From Neoceratodus forsteri (lineage: Eukaryota; Chordata; Ceratodontiformes; Ceratodontidae): a stretch of 64,000 nucleotides of DNA. Below the pieces are notes generated by a model. It was not told where the DNA came from and searched no databases. It saw only the letters and a list, made by a program, of their open reading frames with translations. This document shows, one piece after another, positions 1-11,576 of this stretch. The stretch covers positions 1,190,139,001 to 1,190,203,000 of the forward strand of contig CM028132.1 of NCBI GenBank assembly GCA_016271365.2, given 5' to 3'. Position numbers and translations under genes: made by a program. How positions within the stretch are numbered: the first letter of the stretch is position 1; each line of letters starts with the position of its first letter.

Positions 1-358
1 ATAAGGTTTCACATTCTTTGCATGACACCATAATATGATCAAGCAGTTCTAGATGTTGCCGAAAGAAGTTGAAAAATTGCTGCCCTGTTTATTGCGATTG
101 GGTAGTGGACTAGTGATTATCATCTGTCTTATAAGTTAGCTATTGTATTTTCCTGCCCATATCTTGCCCAACCCCCTTCCTCTGTGCAAATGAGTTGTAT
201 ACTATATGTCAGTGATGTCAATGGATGTATCACCATGCTTAAGAAAATACATTTGAATTTGACAACAGTTGATGAGCACAGTGTTTGTTCTATAGGCAGT
301 CATTCAAAGATGCTAAAGCAGGCTAGTCCACCGGCACAGCGGTGGAGTTTCCGGCTTA
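1..358. other. Unique sequence, no gene seen
   Basis: No coding similarity, repeat or RNA gene is recognisable here. The open frames are short and have no family resemblance. It ends where a tRNA-derived SINE begins. Confidence 0.5.
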
Positions 359-554
359 GGAGGCAGTATAGCGCAGTGGTTTAAGGCTCTGAGCTGCAAA
401 TCTGGAGACCTGGGTTTGAATCCCACAGCCCCCACTTGCATACTGTGTGACCCTGAGCAAGTCACTTAACTTCCTTGTGCTCCCAGGTTGTACCTGTAAA
501 CAAGCTTTCAGCTTAGTGTGTCTCACCTGGTTAAAACAATTTGGAAAAAAAAAT
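359..554 (+). mobile_element. SINE-A: tRNA-derived, CORE/MIR-like SINE
   Basis: The tRNA-like head has an A box (tagcgcagtggtt) and a B box (gggtttgaatccc, 412-424). The body contains tgtgtgaccctgagcaagtc followed by acttaacttccttgtgctcc, which resembles the conserved core of MIR/CORE-SINEs. The tail (agcttagtgtgtctcacctg followed by gttaaaacaa) resembles the 3' end of the L2-like LINE at 15251. It ends in ten A residues (545-554). Other copies lie at 2757-2936 (minus) and 60665-60859 (plus), with a tail fragment at 57394-57446. Confidence 0.85.
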
Positions 555-1000
555 GCTGACATCCTGGGTTCAGGAACGGACCCAGGACTTGGAGGGCTGG
601 CAGGGGGCTGAAGGATGGAGAGCCTATAGCGATGTCTCTCCTTCTCCAGAGGAAGGGGGGGTGGGTGAGAGACTAGTCCAATACTGATCCCTGTGGAGGC
701 TGGGGATCAGTAGCGACTGGCGCCAGCTTGGTGGAGAGGCATGCAGACGCATTGTGTGCTTGATGCATGCTACGTGATTGCCGTTATGCCTCCCGAAGGT
801 ACAGCTTATAAAATTCGGATGGTCTGCCTCCACTACATGATGTCCACTCCATGGAGTGGACCTCATGCTGCTACCTGGGCTCCCAGTCCCAGGTCACCCC
901 CTTGTCTCTGTCAGGGGAATTGGGACCTCCTGGCAGCCCTGCCCCGGGCTGGGGGGATAAGCCAGGTGTGTTTGGGAGCTGGCAGCACAAAGCACAGAGG
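555..1000 (+). mobile_element. SINE-B copy lacking its extreme 5' end
   Basis: It starts directly after the SINE-A poly(A) tail with a B-box region (cctgggttcaggaacgg). It then follows the order seen in the copy at 14099-14706: the ctctccttctcc segment, the segment ending in gtggaggctgggg, and a GC-rich 3' half. The A-box part is missing. The 3' boundary against the CR1-like LINE is approximate and no target duplication was identified. Confidence 0.6.
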
Positions 1001-1828
1001 GATGACCTGACTGATGGGCACGGATGTGAAGAAAAACTTCCCAGCATTTCCCCTTATCCTGCCCCCCTCCAATATCATATCATGCTCCCTCATCCTTGTA
1101 CAACTCTTGTACCGAAAGATGTCCCCCAACTGCACTTTGTTCAAGCCTTTGAGATATTTGAAGGTCTGTATCATATCCCCCCATTCCCGCCTCCCATACA
1201 GTGTATACATATTGAGGTCTTTTAATCTGTCCTCATATGTTTTCTGATGCAAGCCTTGCACAATCTTGGTTGCCCTTCTCTGGACCACCTCCACCCTGTC
1301 TATGTCCTTTCGAAGATGTGGCCTTCAGAACTGGACTCCATAGTCTAGGTGAGGCCTCACCAGTGTTTTGTACAATGGCATCACCACCTCCCTTCTCCTG
1401 CTAGAGATACCCCTTCATATGCACCCCAACATCCCACTAGCCCTCTCCACAGCCTTGTTACACTGTTTGGCCACCTTTAGGTCATCTGAGATGATAATCC
1501 CTAAATCCCTTTCTTCCATGGTGACTGTCAGCACTCCCCCCCCCCCATCCTGTAGCTGTCCATAGGGTTTCTTCACGCCAAGTGCATGATTTTGCACTTC
1601 TTTGCATTACATTTTAATTGCCACACTCTTGACCATTTTTCCAGCTTTTCCAGATCCCTCCTCATTCTTTCGACCCCCTCTGGACTGTCTACTCTGTTGC
1701 AGATCTTGGCATCATCTGCAAATAGGCAAACCATCCCCTCCAGCCCTTCAGCAGTGTCACTGATGAAGACATTAAGGACTGGCCCCAGCAGTGATCATGA
1801 GGCACCCACTGGTCACCCTCCTTTCCTC

Positions 1829-1845
1829 AGATTTGATCCCATTTA
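1829..1845. repeat. Left target-site duplication of SINE-B
   Basis: The 17-bp sequence agatttgatcccattta is repeated exactly at 2371-2387 on the far side of the SINE. It belongs to the CR1-like LINE that was the target. Confidence 0.9.
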
Positions 1846-2370
1846 GGCCGGCCACCCGGCATGGTTGAATTCCACTTGTGGCGCTTGGCGATCTGGGTTC
1901 GGGAACGAGCTCAGGTCGTCGGAGGGCCAGCCGGGGGGAGAAGGATCGAGCGTCCCACGACTGCTCTCCTTCTCCGGGAGGAGGGCGCGGGATGTCGCCA
2001 ATGCATGGGGACACCTGGTGGAGGCCAGGAGTACCCCAGCATACGGGACAGCAAGGTTTCCAAGGGGCGGGACGGATGCTGGCGTCATTGCACGTTCCCG
2101 CCCCTTTAAGAGGGGAGAAAAATCTCAGCCCGCCTCTTGCCACCTAAATGATGCCCGCCCCTCGGACTGCTATCAGCTCCCTAGGCTGACTCCCGCCCTA
2201 TCCCGTTGTTCGTGGCACCCAAAAGGGGATGGGTGCCCGTCTCCACCCTGGGGGTAATCCAGGGGTCCGAGTCCGGCTCATGTGGGGATGCCGCCGAGGG
2301 GTCCATGACCGGGCGGACGATTGGCGGAGAGAGGAGGAGGGCGCAAAAAGTATAAATTAAAAAAAAAAAA
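1846..2370 (+). mobile_element. SINE-B, complete, with 17-bp target-site duplication
   Basis: It is flanked by a perfect 17-bp direct repeat, agatttgatcccattta, at 1829-1845 and 2371-2387, inside the CR1-like LINE. The head has a pol III B-box-like stretch (gggttcgggaac); the GC-rich body follows and the copy ends in an A-rich tail up to 2370. Its length is 525 bp, which is long for a tRNA-derived SINE. The poly(A) end and the duplication imply L1-type target-primed integration. Confidence 0.85.
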
Positions 2371-2387
2371 AGATTTGATCCCATTTA
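2371..2387. repeat. Right target-site duplication of SINE-B
   Basis: Exact partner of 1829-1845, directly after the A-rich tail. The CR1-like reading resumes from this point. Confidence 0.9.
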
Positions 2388-2756
2388 CTACCACCCTCTG
2401 CTTCCTATCCCTCAACCAGTTTCTTACCCGGTGTTCCAAGCTGTGGCCCACCCCCAGGCTACCTAGCTTGTTCACCAGTCTTCTGTGTGGTATGGTGTTG
2501 AAGACCTTGCTGAAATCCAGGTAGGCAATATCCACCACTCCTCCCTGATCCACCTCCTTTGTCACCCAGTCAAAAAAGTAAATCAGATTTGTTTGATATG
2601 ACCTTCCTGCTGTGAATTCATGCTGCCTCGGATCCTGTGCTCCCATGTTTTCCAAGTGTTCCACAATCCTTTCCTTAAGCAGCGCCTCCATAATCTTACT
2701 CACCACTGAGGTGAGGCTGACTGGCCTATAGTTTCCTGCATCCTCCCTGCTACCAC

Positions 2757-2936
2757 TCTTTTTTTTTCCAGTTGTTTAAGCAGGTGAGAAACACTAATGC
2801 TTGTTTACAGGTGCAACCTGGGAGCACAAGGAAGTTAAGTGACTTGCTTAGGGTCACACAGTATGCAAGTGGGGGCTGTGGGATTCAAACCCAGGTCTCC
2901 AGATTTGCAGCTTAGAGCCTTAAACCACTGCGCTCT
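2757..2936 (-). mobile_element. SINE-A copy inserted in the CR1-like LINE
   Basis: On the minus strand this reads from a gcgcagtggtttaaggctct head through a B box (gggtttgaatccc) to the shared tail, with a poly(A) seen here as a T-run. The CR1-like protein reading is continuous across the insertion, between the SREDAGNYRPVS side and the VPEDWK side. The flanks taccactctt and ctactctt may be a degraded target duplication. Confidence 0.85.
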
Positions 2937-3785
2937 ACTCTTGTGAAGCAATATTACATTTGCCCCTTCCAGTCCTCTGGAACGACCCCTGTATTGAGTG
3001 ACTCACTATACAGGGCCACCAACAGGGCTGCTAGTATTATCCGTTATCCCTTTAATATCCTGGGGTGTATATCATCTGGTCCCATCACTTTGCCCTCCCT
3101 CAGTTTTCTGAGTTGCTCCAGGACTTTCTCTTCTGTAAAAAGACTGGTGTTTACCTCTTTCCATTGTTTCTGCTTCCTAGTTGTGGTCCCTGTCCCTCCC
3201 CTCTACCGTGTGTACAAAAACAGAAGCAGTCATTCAGTATCGATGCTTTTTCTAGGTCCCCCTCTAGATACACCCCTTCCCCACCTTTAAGCTGTACAAT
3301 CCCTCCCCTGGCCTTCCTTCTGTTGCTAATGTATGTATAAAATGTTTTGTCCCCCTCTTTACAGTCTGAGCTAATCTCTTCTCTGTTTGTGCCTTTGCAC
3401 TCCTAACGGCTTTCCCTGCCTCCCTCTGTCTCTCTAGGTACACTGCCCTATCCTCATCCTTCTGTGTCTCCTTGTATTTTCTGAATGCACCACTTTTTTT
3501 CCCTCACTTTCTGTGCAACCTCCTTTGTGAACCATAGTGATTTGTTCCGTCTTTTTCCCTTGTTACTCAGACTTATGTACTGCTTTGTCGCCTTCACGGT
3601 GGCCTCTTTCAGGTGTGCCCACTGCTCTTCAACCCCTCCCCTGGATCCCTTTTTGCCAGGACTTCATTGATCCCTCTCCTCATCCTAGCAAAGTCCGCCC
3701 TCCTGAAATCCAGGACTCTTGTCCTTTGTGTGGCTCTCCTACATCTCCTCCCTCTCTTGTATTTTCTTTGTCATGATATGCCCTG

Positions 3786-4955
3786 TCTTGACATAGGTTG
3801 AATGGTTTTAAATTCCTTTTGGGTCTCCCTGCCCACCCCAATGTCAGCTGCCTGGTGAGTGGATGGGGGCAGGACGAGTAGCTGCTTTCACAGTCGATGC
3901 CAGTGCTGCTCTGTGATTGGCCATCAGGAGTGTGTCTTTGATAAAGGTGTCTGAGGAACCACCAGGAGCCTAATGCAGATAGCTCACATTAAGTTCTTTA
4001 GTTGTTTTAAGTGTATCTGTATCAGTTTCATTTTTCTTAATGAAACCAGCTGTGGATGCCAATGCACAATGCACAGAGAGCGCCACGTCCTTGCTTTCCT
4101 GACCTGTCGAGTTTTAACCTCCACTGTTGTAAGCCTTGTGTTAAAGCTGTCCTTGTTATCCTGATCATGTGCCACTTCTAAGACGTTTGTTTTTCAGTTC
4201 ATTGTATTATTTCTAACCTGGTACCAGTTGATCCTGCCAATTTGATCTGGTGGCAGCTCTCTGCCTATTCAGACATCTGCTGTTGCTTGGATTCATGCAC
4301 AGATTGTGGGGTGATGACCCAGGAACAGTCATCTGCAAGTGGGTATCTTGGAGGGGAGACTTGAGAGGAGACAGGACAGTGGGTGTGGTGCGGGGGGGGG
4401 GAGTCATCATCGAGGACCAGTTAGGGTATTTTTCCCTGAAGCCCCTGCCCCACCTCCTTCCCATGACTCATTGCATCACTGCTATGCTTGGATCAGCCTG
4501 TAAGAGGGCCATTGTTGCATTGTCACCAGTGATGCCAAGGCTCCTTACAAACCACAGGAGGTGCTGCGAAGTGAACGGCAGGAACCACCCCACTTTAGCC
4601 AGTGCACACTGCCTCCACAGCATGCCCAAACCCTTGTTAGCTCAGAGCAAAGGAGTCAGGACTGAATTTGGATCTTGGGTCTCTCCATGAGGCAGCGCTG
4701 TGCACTACCAGCCAGTGCCACTGGGCCAGCTTTATGATCATTTGTACCGTAGGCCCTCTATCTTCTGGATCCATTGAGACAGGGGAGGACAGTGGGGAGA
4801 CTGGCTCTAGAGGAACTATGGGGGGTAGGTGAGAGGAAAGGGATCCTAACTAGTACTTCCCAACATCTGGTGGCTTGTAACAGCACATCTGGTACAAAGA
4901 GAGTTGTGGTCCTTACTAGACTACATGAACAGACATTAGCAAGGGGGAAGGCAAA
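3786..4955. other. No gene recognised
   Basis: Mostly unique-looking sequence. Open frames here, including one of about 146 codons from 4250, resemble no family I know. The part near 4580-4735 could be old repeat but I could not place it. Confidence 0.4.
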
Positions 4956-4959
4956 GTGT

Positions 4960-5450
4960 GTAAGCACCAAGAAAAACAAGAGAAAGGAACAAGGAAGGCA
5001 TGAGGGTAGTAGCAAAGTAGGATCAAGGGTCAGGCAGAAGGTATTTGGGAAGAAGAAATGAGACAGAGAGCTCAGTGAAGAACTCAAAAGAGTGTAACAA
5101 AGGGGGAAGTAGTGGTGGTGGTGGGTGATCTGGACCTGTCAGTCATCAGTTGAGATGATCCCGTAGGCAGGATCACCAGAAGTTAAGCTTTGCAGGATGC
5201 ATTCCAAGACTGTCTACTGGTACAGCGGGTTAGGAAACCCACTAGGCAGACCGCAATCCTTGATGCTGTGCTTGCCAGCTCTGAGGTGGTAGGAGCTGTG
5301 GGAGTAGGGGAGCCACTACGGAACAGTGACCATAACTGTTTTTTTTAACTGGCCCTTGGTCTGGTAAACTGCAATAGAGAGCTGAAGTCTTTGATTTTAG
5401 AAGGGCAGAGAAGCTAGTCATGCATTGACATGGCAACAGATACAATGTAC
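4960..5450 (+). pseudogene. CR1-like endonuclease scrap
   Basis: Plus-strand translation gives fragments of an APE-type LINE endonuclease: VVVVGDLDLS, then a piece resembling QLVxEPTR (RVRKPTRQTAILDAVLAS), then VGEPLRNSDHNC. The GD-N and SDH signatures are those of the AP endonuclease domain. Several stops interrupt it. No RT follows, so this is a short, 3'-incomplete remnant. Confidence 0.6.
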
Positions 5451-5814
5451 AAAATATGAGTGTTTACTTTTCCTTTAACATATATAGTAGGAGAATAGAA
5501 GCCCCACCAATGAAGATTCGGTAGTAGTCAACCAGGCCAGTTAGTATAAAATAAACAATTCATTATATGGTTTTGTGGAGCTCTGGAGAAACGCATGTTA
5601 CTTGATTAACTGTAGGCTTCACCTGCCCAGCTGCAGTACTTATACCAGCAAAAATATAGGTATGACAATGCTGGTTATTATCCCATAAAACCTTAGCAGG
5701 GTTCTCTGAGATACGACTGAAATGGTTTTACCAGTGGGTGGTAATGTGATACATAGGTGGAGCGAGACACAATAAGACCACTGATCTATCAAGTCTAGCT
5801 CCCTGCTATCCCAA

Positions 5815-7834
5815 TACTGTCAAACCCGCTTAAACACATATCCTCGGGACGTCCGTGGTTTATGCATTTAAGCAGAGTATGCAGTTATGTGATCTTCCTG
5901 TGTATAGTGCTGTGGTAGCCTTGTTGGTGCATGGTTGTGCTCCGTGTGATTATGGGCACATGTAAAGTAAGCAGCAGTGCTTGTGTTGATGTTGAGGCGT
6001 AGCACTGAGGAAGGGTGGGAGTGCGTATTCGGGAACCATGGAACAGTACTGTACAGTATTTCTTGTGCTTCTGTTGACTTCTGTGCAAAAGTGAGTGCTT
6101 ACAGTGCTTTGGTTTTTAGTTTTTCTGGGACAGAGATAGAGTGCTTGTGCAACGGCTAAAAAAGGCTGCTCTTCAAACTTTGTTTGTTGCCTTACTTACA
6201 AGTGATCCAGTGGCTTAAAATTGTCTGAGAGTTTAGATTGCCGCTGTTTTTCTTTCACTGCCCGAGTGCAGATGTTCTCTAGGTCATAGAAAGCCCCTTA
6301 GTTTTCTTTGTTACGGGCATTGAGTTCTATGTAGTGATGGAGCTGTAAGAGGTATTCTCACACATCTTTAGATGCTGGGGTGGGTGGGGGTGTCTCTTCA
6401 TCTCCCTCATCATCATTCTTTTGCCTATCCCCTTTACCAACTGTTGCGACAAACTCATCAGTCAGTATCTCTGCATTGCAGGTCATCATCTGTGGCCACA
6501 AAGCTGTCAAACACAGACTGTGGTATGGTTTCGGGTGCTGTCTCCATTTCCTCCACTTCCTCGGGTGCATCCTCAGAATCCCTTAAACATTCTACTTTCG
6601 TAAAGCAATTGTTGCTGGTCTGTGCCTTTACCTCTGACCAAGCCTGATGCAACATATGGAATGCATCGAGAATAGGCAATTTTCTGGCTAGGTGGCAGAC
6701 ACAGCACTCCCATCATCAAATGCAGTGATGACATTTGAAAGCATTCAGTGTCGGAAATGGCTTTTCAGATTCTGGATTATCCCCTGATCTACTAGCTGGA
6801 CCACGGAGGTTGTGTTGAATGGAAGAAAAATTGTCAGAATGTGCAACAGGTCAACGTGGGGATGTGCAGTACAGTTATACATGAGGAATACAGCTTTTTT
6901 CCTTTGGCACTTCATATCCTTACTGAACTCCTTTACCCACCCCATAAAGAGCTCAATGGTCATCCATGCATTATGGTTAGTATGGTGAGTCACTGGAAGC
7001 CTCTGAACATTTACACCCGTAAAACATCTAGGGTTATTGCTCTGTGTTGGCATCCTTTTTCTCACAGTGTGAGCACTTAAAAACAATATTGTGCCACATC
7101 TTGAAATGGCATAACCAGCCATTGCTTGGCTCAGAGTCAGTCTTAGTCATCACCTCGGACAGTTTCTTTGTCTTTTCCTGTAACAAAGGCCCAGAAACCA
7201 GCATGTCTGAGGTACGAGCATACTTAAACCAGTGGACTAGAGTGTCCTCCATTGCAGCATCCTTCCCCTTCCTCTTGCACTTTCTAGATAGGTTGCCATT
7301 ACTGTGGTACTCATGCAGCACCCGGGTTTGATTTTATACTAACGGACAGATCTGGCTCTGAGAAACACTTGAGCTGCCTCAAAGCCTCTATTTGTGAGGT
7401 GCTAGGACTGGAGAATATATTCAGTGCCTTTACCTTCTCCAGGAGCAAAAGCTCCTTTTTTTTTTTTTTTGATGACTCTATCACAGATGCTACAGGCAGA
7501 AACAGGAACAGGACAGATTGGCAGACTGAGTGAGGATGGTTGAGGAGAGACAAAGGGTTTACAGGCAGGTGATTATCAGGTAATTGGCTTCCATTCATAG
7601 TTCATTAAAGCTATTTGTTTTACTTTGTCAGCTTACAGCACGTGAAAGGGGAGGGATGGGCTGAAAAACACTATTGAAGCCTTCAGAAATTATGCATTTA
7701 TATGGGCAGCAGCAATGTGTTTAAGCAAGTGAAATATAATGGAAGGTAAAGGAACGACATTGGGGAATGGAGAAATTATTCTTTTAAGCAGTATTTGTGT
7801 TTAAACGGTATGCGTTTAAGAGGGTTTGACTGTA
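5815..7834 (-). mobile_element. Tigger/pogo-type DNA transposon, decayed
   Basis: Left end tactgtcaaacccgcttaaac (5815-5835) and right end gtttaagagggtttgactgta (7814-7834) are inverted repeats matching at 19 of 21 positions. Both begin with the dinucleotide TA, which is the target duplication used by Tc1/mariner/pogo elements. The 2.0-kb body encodes a broken TIGD-like transposase on the minus strand. Confidence 0.85.
6240..7600 (-). pseudogene. Tigger (TIGD-like) transposase remnant
   Basis: This is a pogo-superfamily transposase with an N-terminal CENP-B-like DNA-binding region and a DDE catalytic domain, acting by cut-and-paste. The piece at 7321-7034 contains LVHWFKYARTSDMLVSGPLL followed by NGWLCHFKMWHNIVFK, matching the second helix-turn-helix. 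The piece at 7122-6745 contains AWMTIELFMGWVKEF, then KKAVFLMYNCTAHPH and NTTSVVQLVDQGIIQNLKSH, matching the DDE domain; the usual MDNCTAHP has become MYNCTAHP, so a catalytic Asp is lost. A C-terminal piece lies at 6679-6458. Frames shift between pieces. Confidence 0.85.
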
Positions 7835-8074
7835 GTAGGAATGTGAAATATTGTTCCCATCCCCAACATTTTATCTGATCTGGACTTAAAAGAGAACTGC
7901 ATTAATTAGCCACCTCTCCTAAGCCAAAAGTTAACCTCCAGATTTAGCTTTAGCAGAATTTAAAACATTGTTTCACTACCATAACATTCTGTTTTAGAAA
8001 TTCTTAGTGCCACGGCATACTTTATATTGAAAACCGCTGCTGACACCATCTCATGAACAAGGGCATGCTTCAGT
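7835..8074. other. No feature seen
   Basis: Short AT-rich unique sequence between the Tigger element and a dispersed repeat tail. Confidence 0.4.
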
Positions 8075-8345
8075 TGCATGCTTTTATTTATTTATTTATT
8101 GAGAGATCGAATTACAAACCTTTGAGTCAGAAACTCCATTGCAAAGGCTCCACGTCATGGAAGTACAGAACAAGAGAAATGGACAATACAATGAAAGGTA
8201 TCACAAATGAATGCGTAGGGTAAAGCAACCCAGAGTCAAGTATGGTACAAAGGTAACAAGCAATACATTGAGAGGTATTTCATCTGAATGCAGAGGGTAA
8301 AACAACCCAGAGTCAAGCATGGTATAAAGTGTGTACCTTTATATA
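8075..8345 (-). repeat. Dispersed repeat tail with (ATAAATA) end and internal duplication
   Basis: It begins with a TTTATTTATTTATT run, then segments (cctttgagtcag, aaaggctccacgtcatgg) closely similar to 28690-28760 and, in inverted orientation, to 33470-33560 and 45090-45175. The part at 8169-8335 contains two diverged tandem copies of about 83 bp sharing caacccagagtcaag. It is probably the 3' end of a LINE-type element on the minus strand. The body was not identified. Confidence 0.6.
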
Positions 8346-10240
8346 CTGTGTGCATGTAGCAGCTGCCAACCTATGACAGACCTTTCGGCTCATATTTTCA
8401 CAGAGCAAGGGGCTAGACTTGCACTCTAAGAAGTGATATGGTCATGGAAGCTGATTTGGTGCTATAACGTTTTAGATCAGATGAGGCAATGAAAAATGTT
8501 TTCAGTACTGCAAAAGTCTAATTGTAAGTGTAGCTTTTGTCTAGGGAGATGTGGAGATTACTTGTAGTTCTTCTTTAAAGCAATGCATGCCACCTGTAAA
8601 CAGCATACCTTGAGGTAGTCTGTTGCAAATACCTTCTAAAAATGTTACCTCACGTCCTTTTTGAAGTTTCTTTCCCTTAATTTTATATATTACATCCTTG
8701 TTTTGGAGCTCTGAACTTTGCTGAACAGACCACTTTTAACTCTGGGCCCAATCTGCTGTGCTGTTGATGGATGCAGAGGTCCTTTAATTACCCTAGGATG
8801 CACCATGTGCACATCAGGAGCACATGACAGCATCCTCAACACCTCCCAACCCCTTCAGTGTAACTGTGGTTCTGAGCACTGCCAGACAAAATAGAGGGGT
8901 AGGTGTGTCAGGACGCAAAGCTGCAGTCTCCCAATAACTAGGGTATGCCTGGTTTTGGGCTCAGAAAATGTGAGGAGGGAAAGCTGGTTTGACCCTAGCC
9001 ATATGTCCTCCTTGACACTCCAACACTGGCTCTGTGAGTGTCTGTGGCCCGGAATGGCCCCCAATCAGTGGCCCAGCCCTCTGAAACAGTGTAGAGGACT
9101 GGTAATGTTCAGTAGCACAATATTTAGATTTAGAAGGTTTCTATGTGACTAATAAGGTTAATTCTTGGATTTTATTACATATTTATTGTTGTTGTTTTAT
9201 CCGTTGTTTTAAGTTTTGTAATGCGCCTTGACAATTGAAAGGTGCATAATAAATAAAGATATTATGTCTTTGGCAAGGGGATTCAGCAAAATCCCCTGCT
9301 CTTGCACATAGCAGGGGATCCACTGGATGACTATTCGGGGCTTCAGCTGAAAAACTGGTTTCCAGCCCAGATCCAGCCATGTTACCACCCCTGTCCTTAA
9401 GAGGAGCTGGACTACAAGAAGGTAGTTGTTATCGAAAGGAGGCACCCCAGCTACCCAGGACAGGGAAGATGTGCAAAATGGTCAACTGCTGTGCCTTTCC
9501 CAGTCAACTAACACTCTGGACTCAGGGCATGAACACAAACTGGTGTGACAAGTAGTTCACACAGCTGCTATGCTACTGAGCTGGTCTAAAGATCTTTTTT
9601 TTTAAATCTTACATTCCAGCAATCTGATTGGGCAAAAACTGCTGTTTTGCTTAGACATTCAGATTCTAATTTCCAAGTTCTAGCTGGGAATTTTTCCTTC
9701 TTTTGTAAGTTAATAAGGCCTCTGTGGGGTGTCTTATGGTGAAAGAGACTCCAAGCTTGGGGTTTGGGCCTTATAAATGACAAGCGGGGTCTCTTGTACC
9801 AGAACAGACAGACAGACACTTATAGATTACTCAGGTTAGCTATAGTGATTTATACATTTTAACTCACAGTCTTTTGATATTTTAAATTTAAGTCTAACTG
9901 TCCTCCCTCTAGCTTTGAAGTGGCATGTTCCTTTGCATGAGACACCACTGTACACAGGAGAAAGGGATGCAGTGGCTCTGTTCACTGATTAGCTGTATTA
10001 TGTAAACATTGTATATAAGGAATACCAGTGTGTTCTGCCACCGAAGGTTTCGGATTCCCTCTGGCCTCAAGAGCAAAGCTTGAGAGGTGTGTGGGAATCA
10101 GAACGCAGAGATGGCAAAATGCAAAACACACTGGTTGTGCATAAAGTTGCTCATCCTGTATTTTTACAATGTATAGTATTTTACAGAAGCGTGCATCACG
10201 CCAGTTAGCTTCGGAATGAAACTGACTTGTGCAGTGTCTA
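8346..10240. other. No gene recognised
   Basis: Unique-looking sequence. The stretch near 9175-9265 (gcgccttgacaattgaaagg followed by tgcataataaataaa) resembles the 3' tail of an L2-type LINE, but the body is absent. Confidence 0.4.
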
Positions 10241-10325
10241 GTGGTTTCAGAATGCTGTTGTACCACAGAAGGGTGCAGTCACATTCCATGACATTTAAAC
10301 TGTGGTACAACAGCATTTTGAAAGG
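10240..10325. repeat. Short inverted repeat (hairpin)
   Basis: The sequence tttcagaatgctgttgtacc followed by acag has an inverted partner at about 10301-10325, with roughly one mismatch in 24 positions and a loop of about 35 bases. It may be the two ends of a tiny fold-back MITE. Confidence 0.7.
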
Positions 10326-11150
10326 GATGGAATTCTATACCAATATAACAATGCTCTATGATACACTGTAATAACTTATGGACAGTTATGCCATCACTTG
10401 TGGTACAAGTGTTTTTCTGTCACTCTGTCATCCAAAGACCTTACTCCTAAAACCATTGAGACGCCATAACCATAATACATGAACATACACAAGAGTGTCT
10501 CCTCATGAGCTGGCATGAAGAGGATTTGCATGAAGTCACTTATACTAACACAAACTGCGTGGTAGTATTGAGTGTTTGCACATATCATAAATCATGTCAG
10601 TTTCATTTTATTTTGGTAAAAGAACCTGCAGTTTTAATGTGATAAAGACATTTTTGTTGTTTTATTATTCTGTTTTCCCTTTTGAATCCCCCGTGTCCAA
10701 CCTCATTGTTGGCAGCTGCCCTCAATGCCCCTTCATTGGTCTGGGAGTGTGTGGGTGCTTCTGCCTTTGCTGCTAATGCCAGTGCCACTTTGTGACCAAC
10801 CAGCTTGGGGTGCATATGAACACCAAGTGGCCCACCTCTTCCCTGCCTGGGTATTTAGTGCCTCACCTTCACAATCCACTTAGTTCCCACCTGGCTTCAG
10901 CATGGGTTTCCATGCCTTGACCACCAAGAAGTCTTCTAGGTGTTGGCACAGTGTGCTGCTGCCACTCTGCTGGCTGGCTGATATTGCCGTTTTTTTTTGT
11001 TACAGATGAGGCATCGCTGGTAGAAAGGAAATACAAACCTCCATTCCACCTAAACTCAGAACTTTGAAGTTTTTGACATGAGATGACTCTGGTAGTAAAA
11101 TAAGATAGAAAGCCCCATTCTTAAACGAATTTACCAAGATTTACCCCCTA
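10326..11150. other. No gene recognised
   Basis: Unique-looking sequence. No ORF here resembles a known family. Confidence 0.4.
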
Positions 11151-11576
11151 CTCACATATTCTTGTAGCTGATGTCAGCATTAGTCATTCCAGCTACTTTT
11201 AATAATTGTATTTTAAATAATTTCTGTGAAAGGGATCATAGTTTGGCCCTACCTGGTGGCCAGCTGATCCCTTCCACTTCCCGATAGCTCTGATGTGTCC
11301 CGATGTTCAGGCACATACTGACATATGACCAGGGGGAGTGTGGGGGGGTGCTGCATTGAAGTCAGTGAGGCTGAATTTCAATGGCATTCTTATGCATAAT
11401 AATGGCCAGCTAAAGATTAATGAAGGCCACCACTTGACTAACGAGGTAGTAAAGTGGTGGCCTTCATTCATTTCCAACTGACCATTACTATGATCCCTTC
11501 CACAGAAATACTGACTTAAAATAAAATTATTAAAAGTAGCTGGAATGACTGTTGTCAGTTACCAGAATATGTAAGT
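11151..11576. mobile_element. Fold-back element with about 90-bp arms
   Basis: The left arm 11151-11240 and right arm 11489-11576 are inverted copies; for example tagtcattccagctactttt on the left pairs with aaaagtagctggaatgact on the right. A second, perfect 17-bp inverted repeat (aatgaaggccaccactt, 11419-11435, with 11452-11468) lies inside. No transposase is encoded. It is probably a non-autonomous fold-back element. No target duplication was identified. Confidence 0.75.

Larger units (their letters stand above)
1015..2756 (-). pseudogene. CR1-like reverse transcriptase remnant
   Basis: This is the RT and C-terminal domain of an APE-type non-LTR retrotransposon, which would copy the LINE RNA at a nicked chromosomal target. 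RT block A is visible (YLDFSKVFNTIPH in place of the usual YLDFSKAFDTVPH), as is the following WIRNWL-like stretch. The piece carrying the FADD box is not recovered cleanly because frames shift near 1780-1840. The downstream motifs for the thumb and C-terminal domain are readable at 1590-1415 and 1294-1010. At least three frames are needed and a SINE splits the gene, so it is inactive. There is no evidence of any host use. Confidence 0.8.
1010..3785 (-). mobile_element. CR1/L3-like LINE, decayed, interrupted by two SINEs
   Basis: Minus-strand translation gives successive pieces of a CR1-type pol. Reading 5' to 3' they are the linker and early RT (3785-2937), RT with the motif AYLDFSKVFNTIPH (2706-2388), ISDDLKVAKQCNKAV (about 1500), and the C-terminal VVQRRATKIVQGLHQKTYED (1290-1230). 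The copy at 23139-24910 shows the same blocks in the same order. A SINE-B sits at 1846-2370 and a SINE-A at 2757-2936. The coding frame has several shifts and stops. The extreme 3' end is missing near 1010. Confidence 0.85.

Noticed and set aside
359..430. tRNA gene by A and B boxes
   Set aside because: The cloverleaf is not maintained and the sequence continues into a SINE core and tail.
4216..4240. ttgatcctgcca, recalling the start of 18S rRNA
   Set aside because: Only about 12 bases agree and the following sequence is not rRNA-like.
4250..4690. 146-codon open frame
   Set aside because: No family resemblance or coding signature; such frames arise by chance in GC-richer stretches.
8169..8335. 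CRISPR-like direct repeats
   Set aside because: Only two diverged 83-bp copies with no spacers; a tandem duplication in a vertebrate genome.
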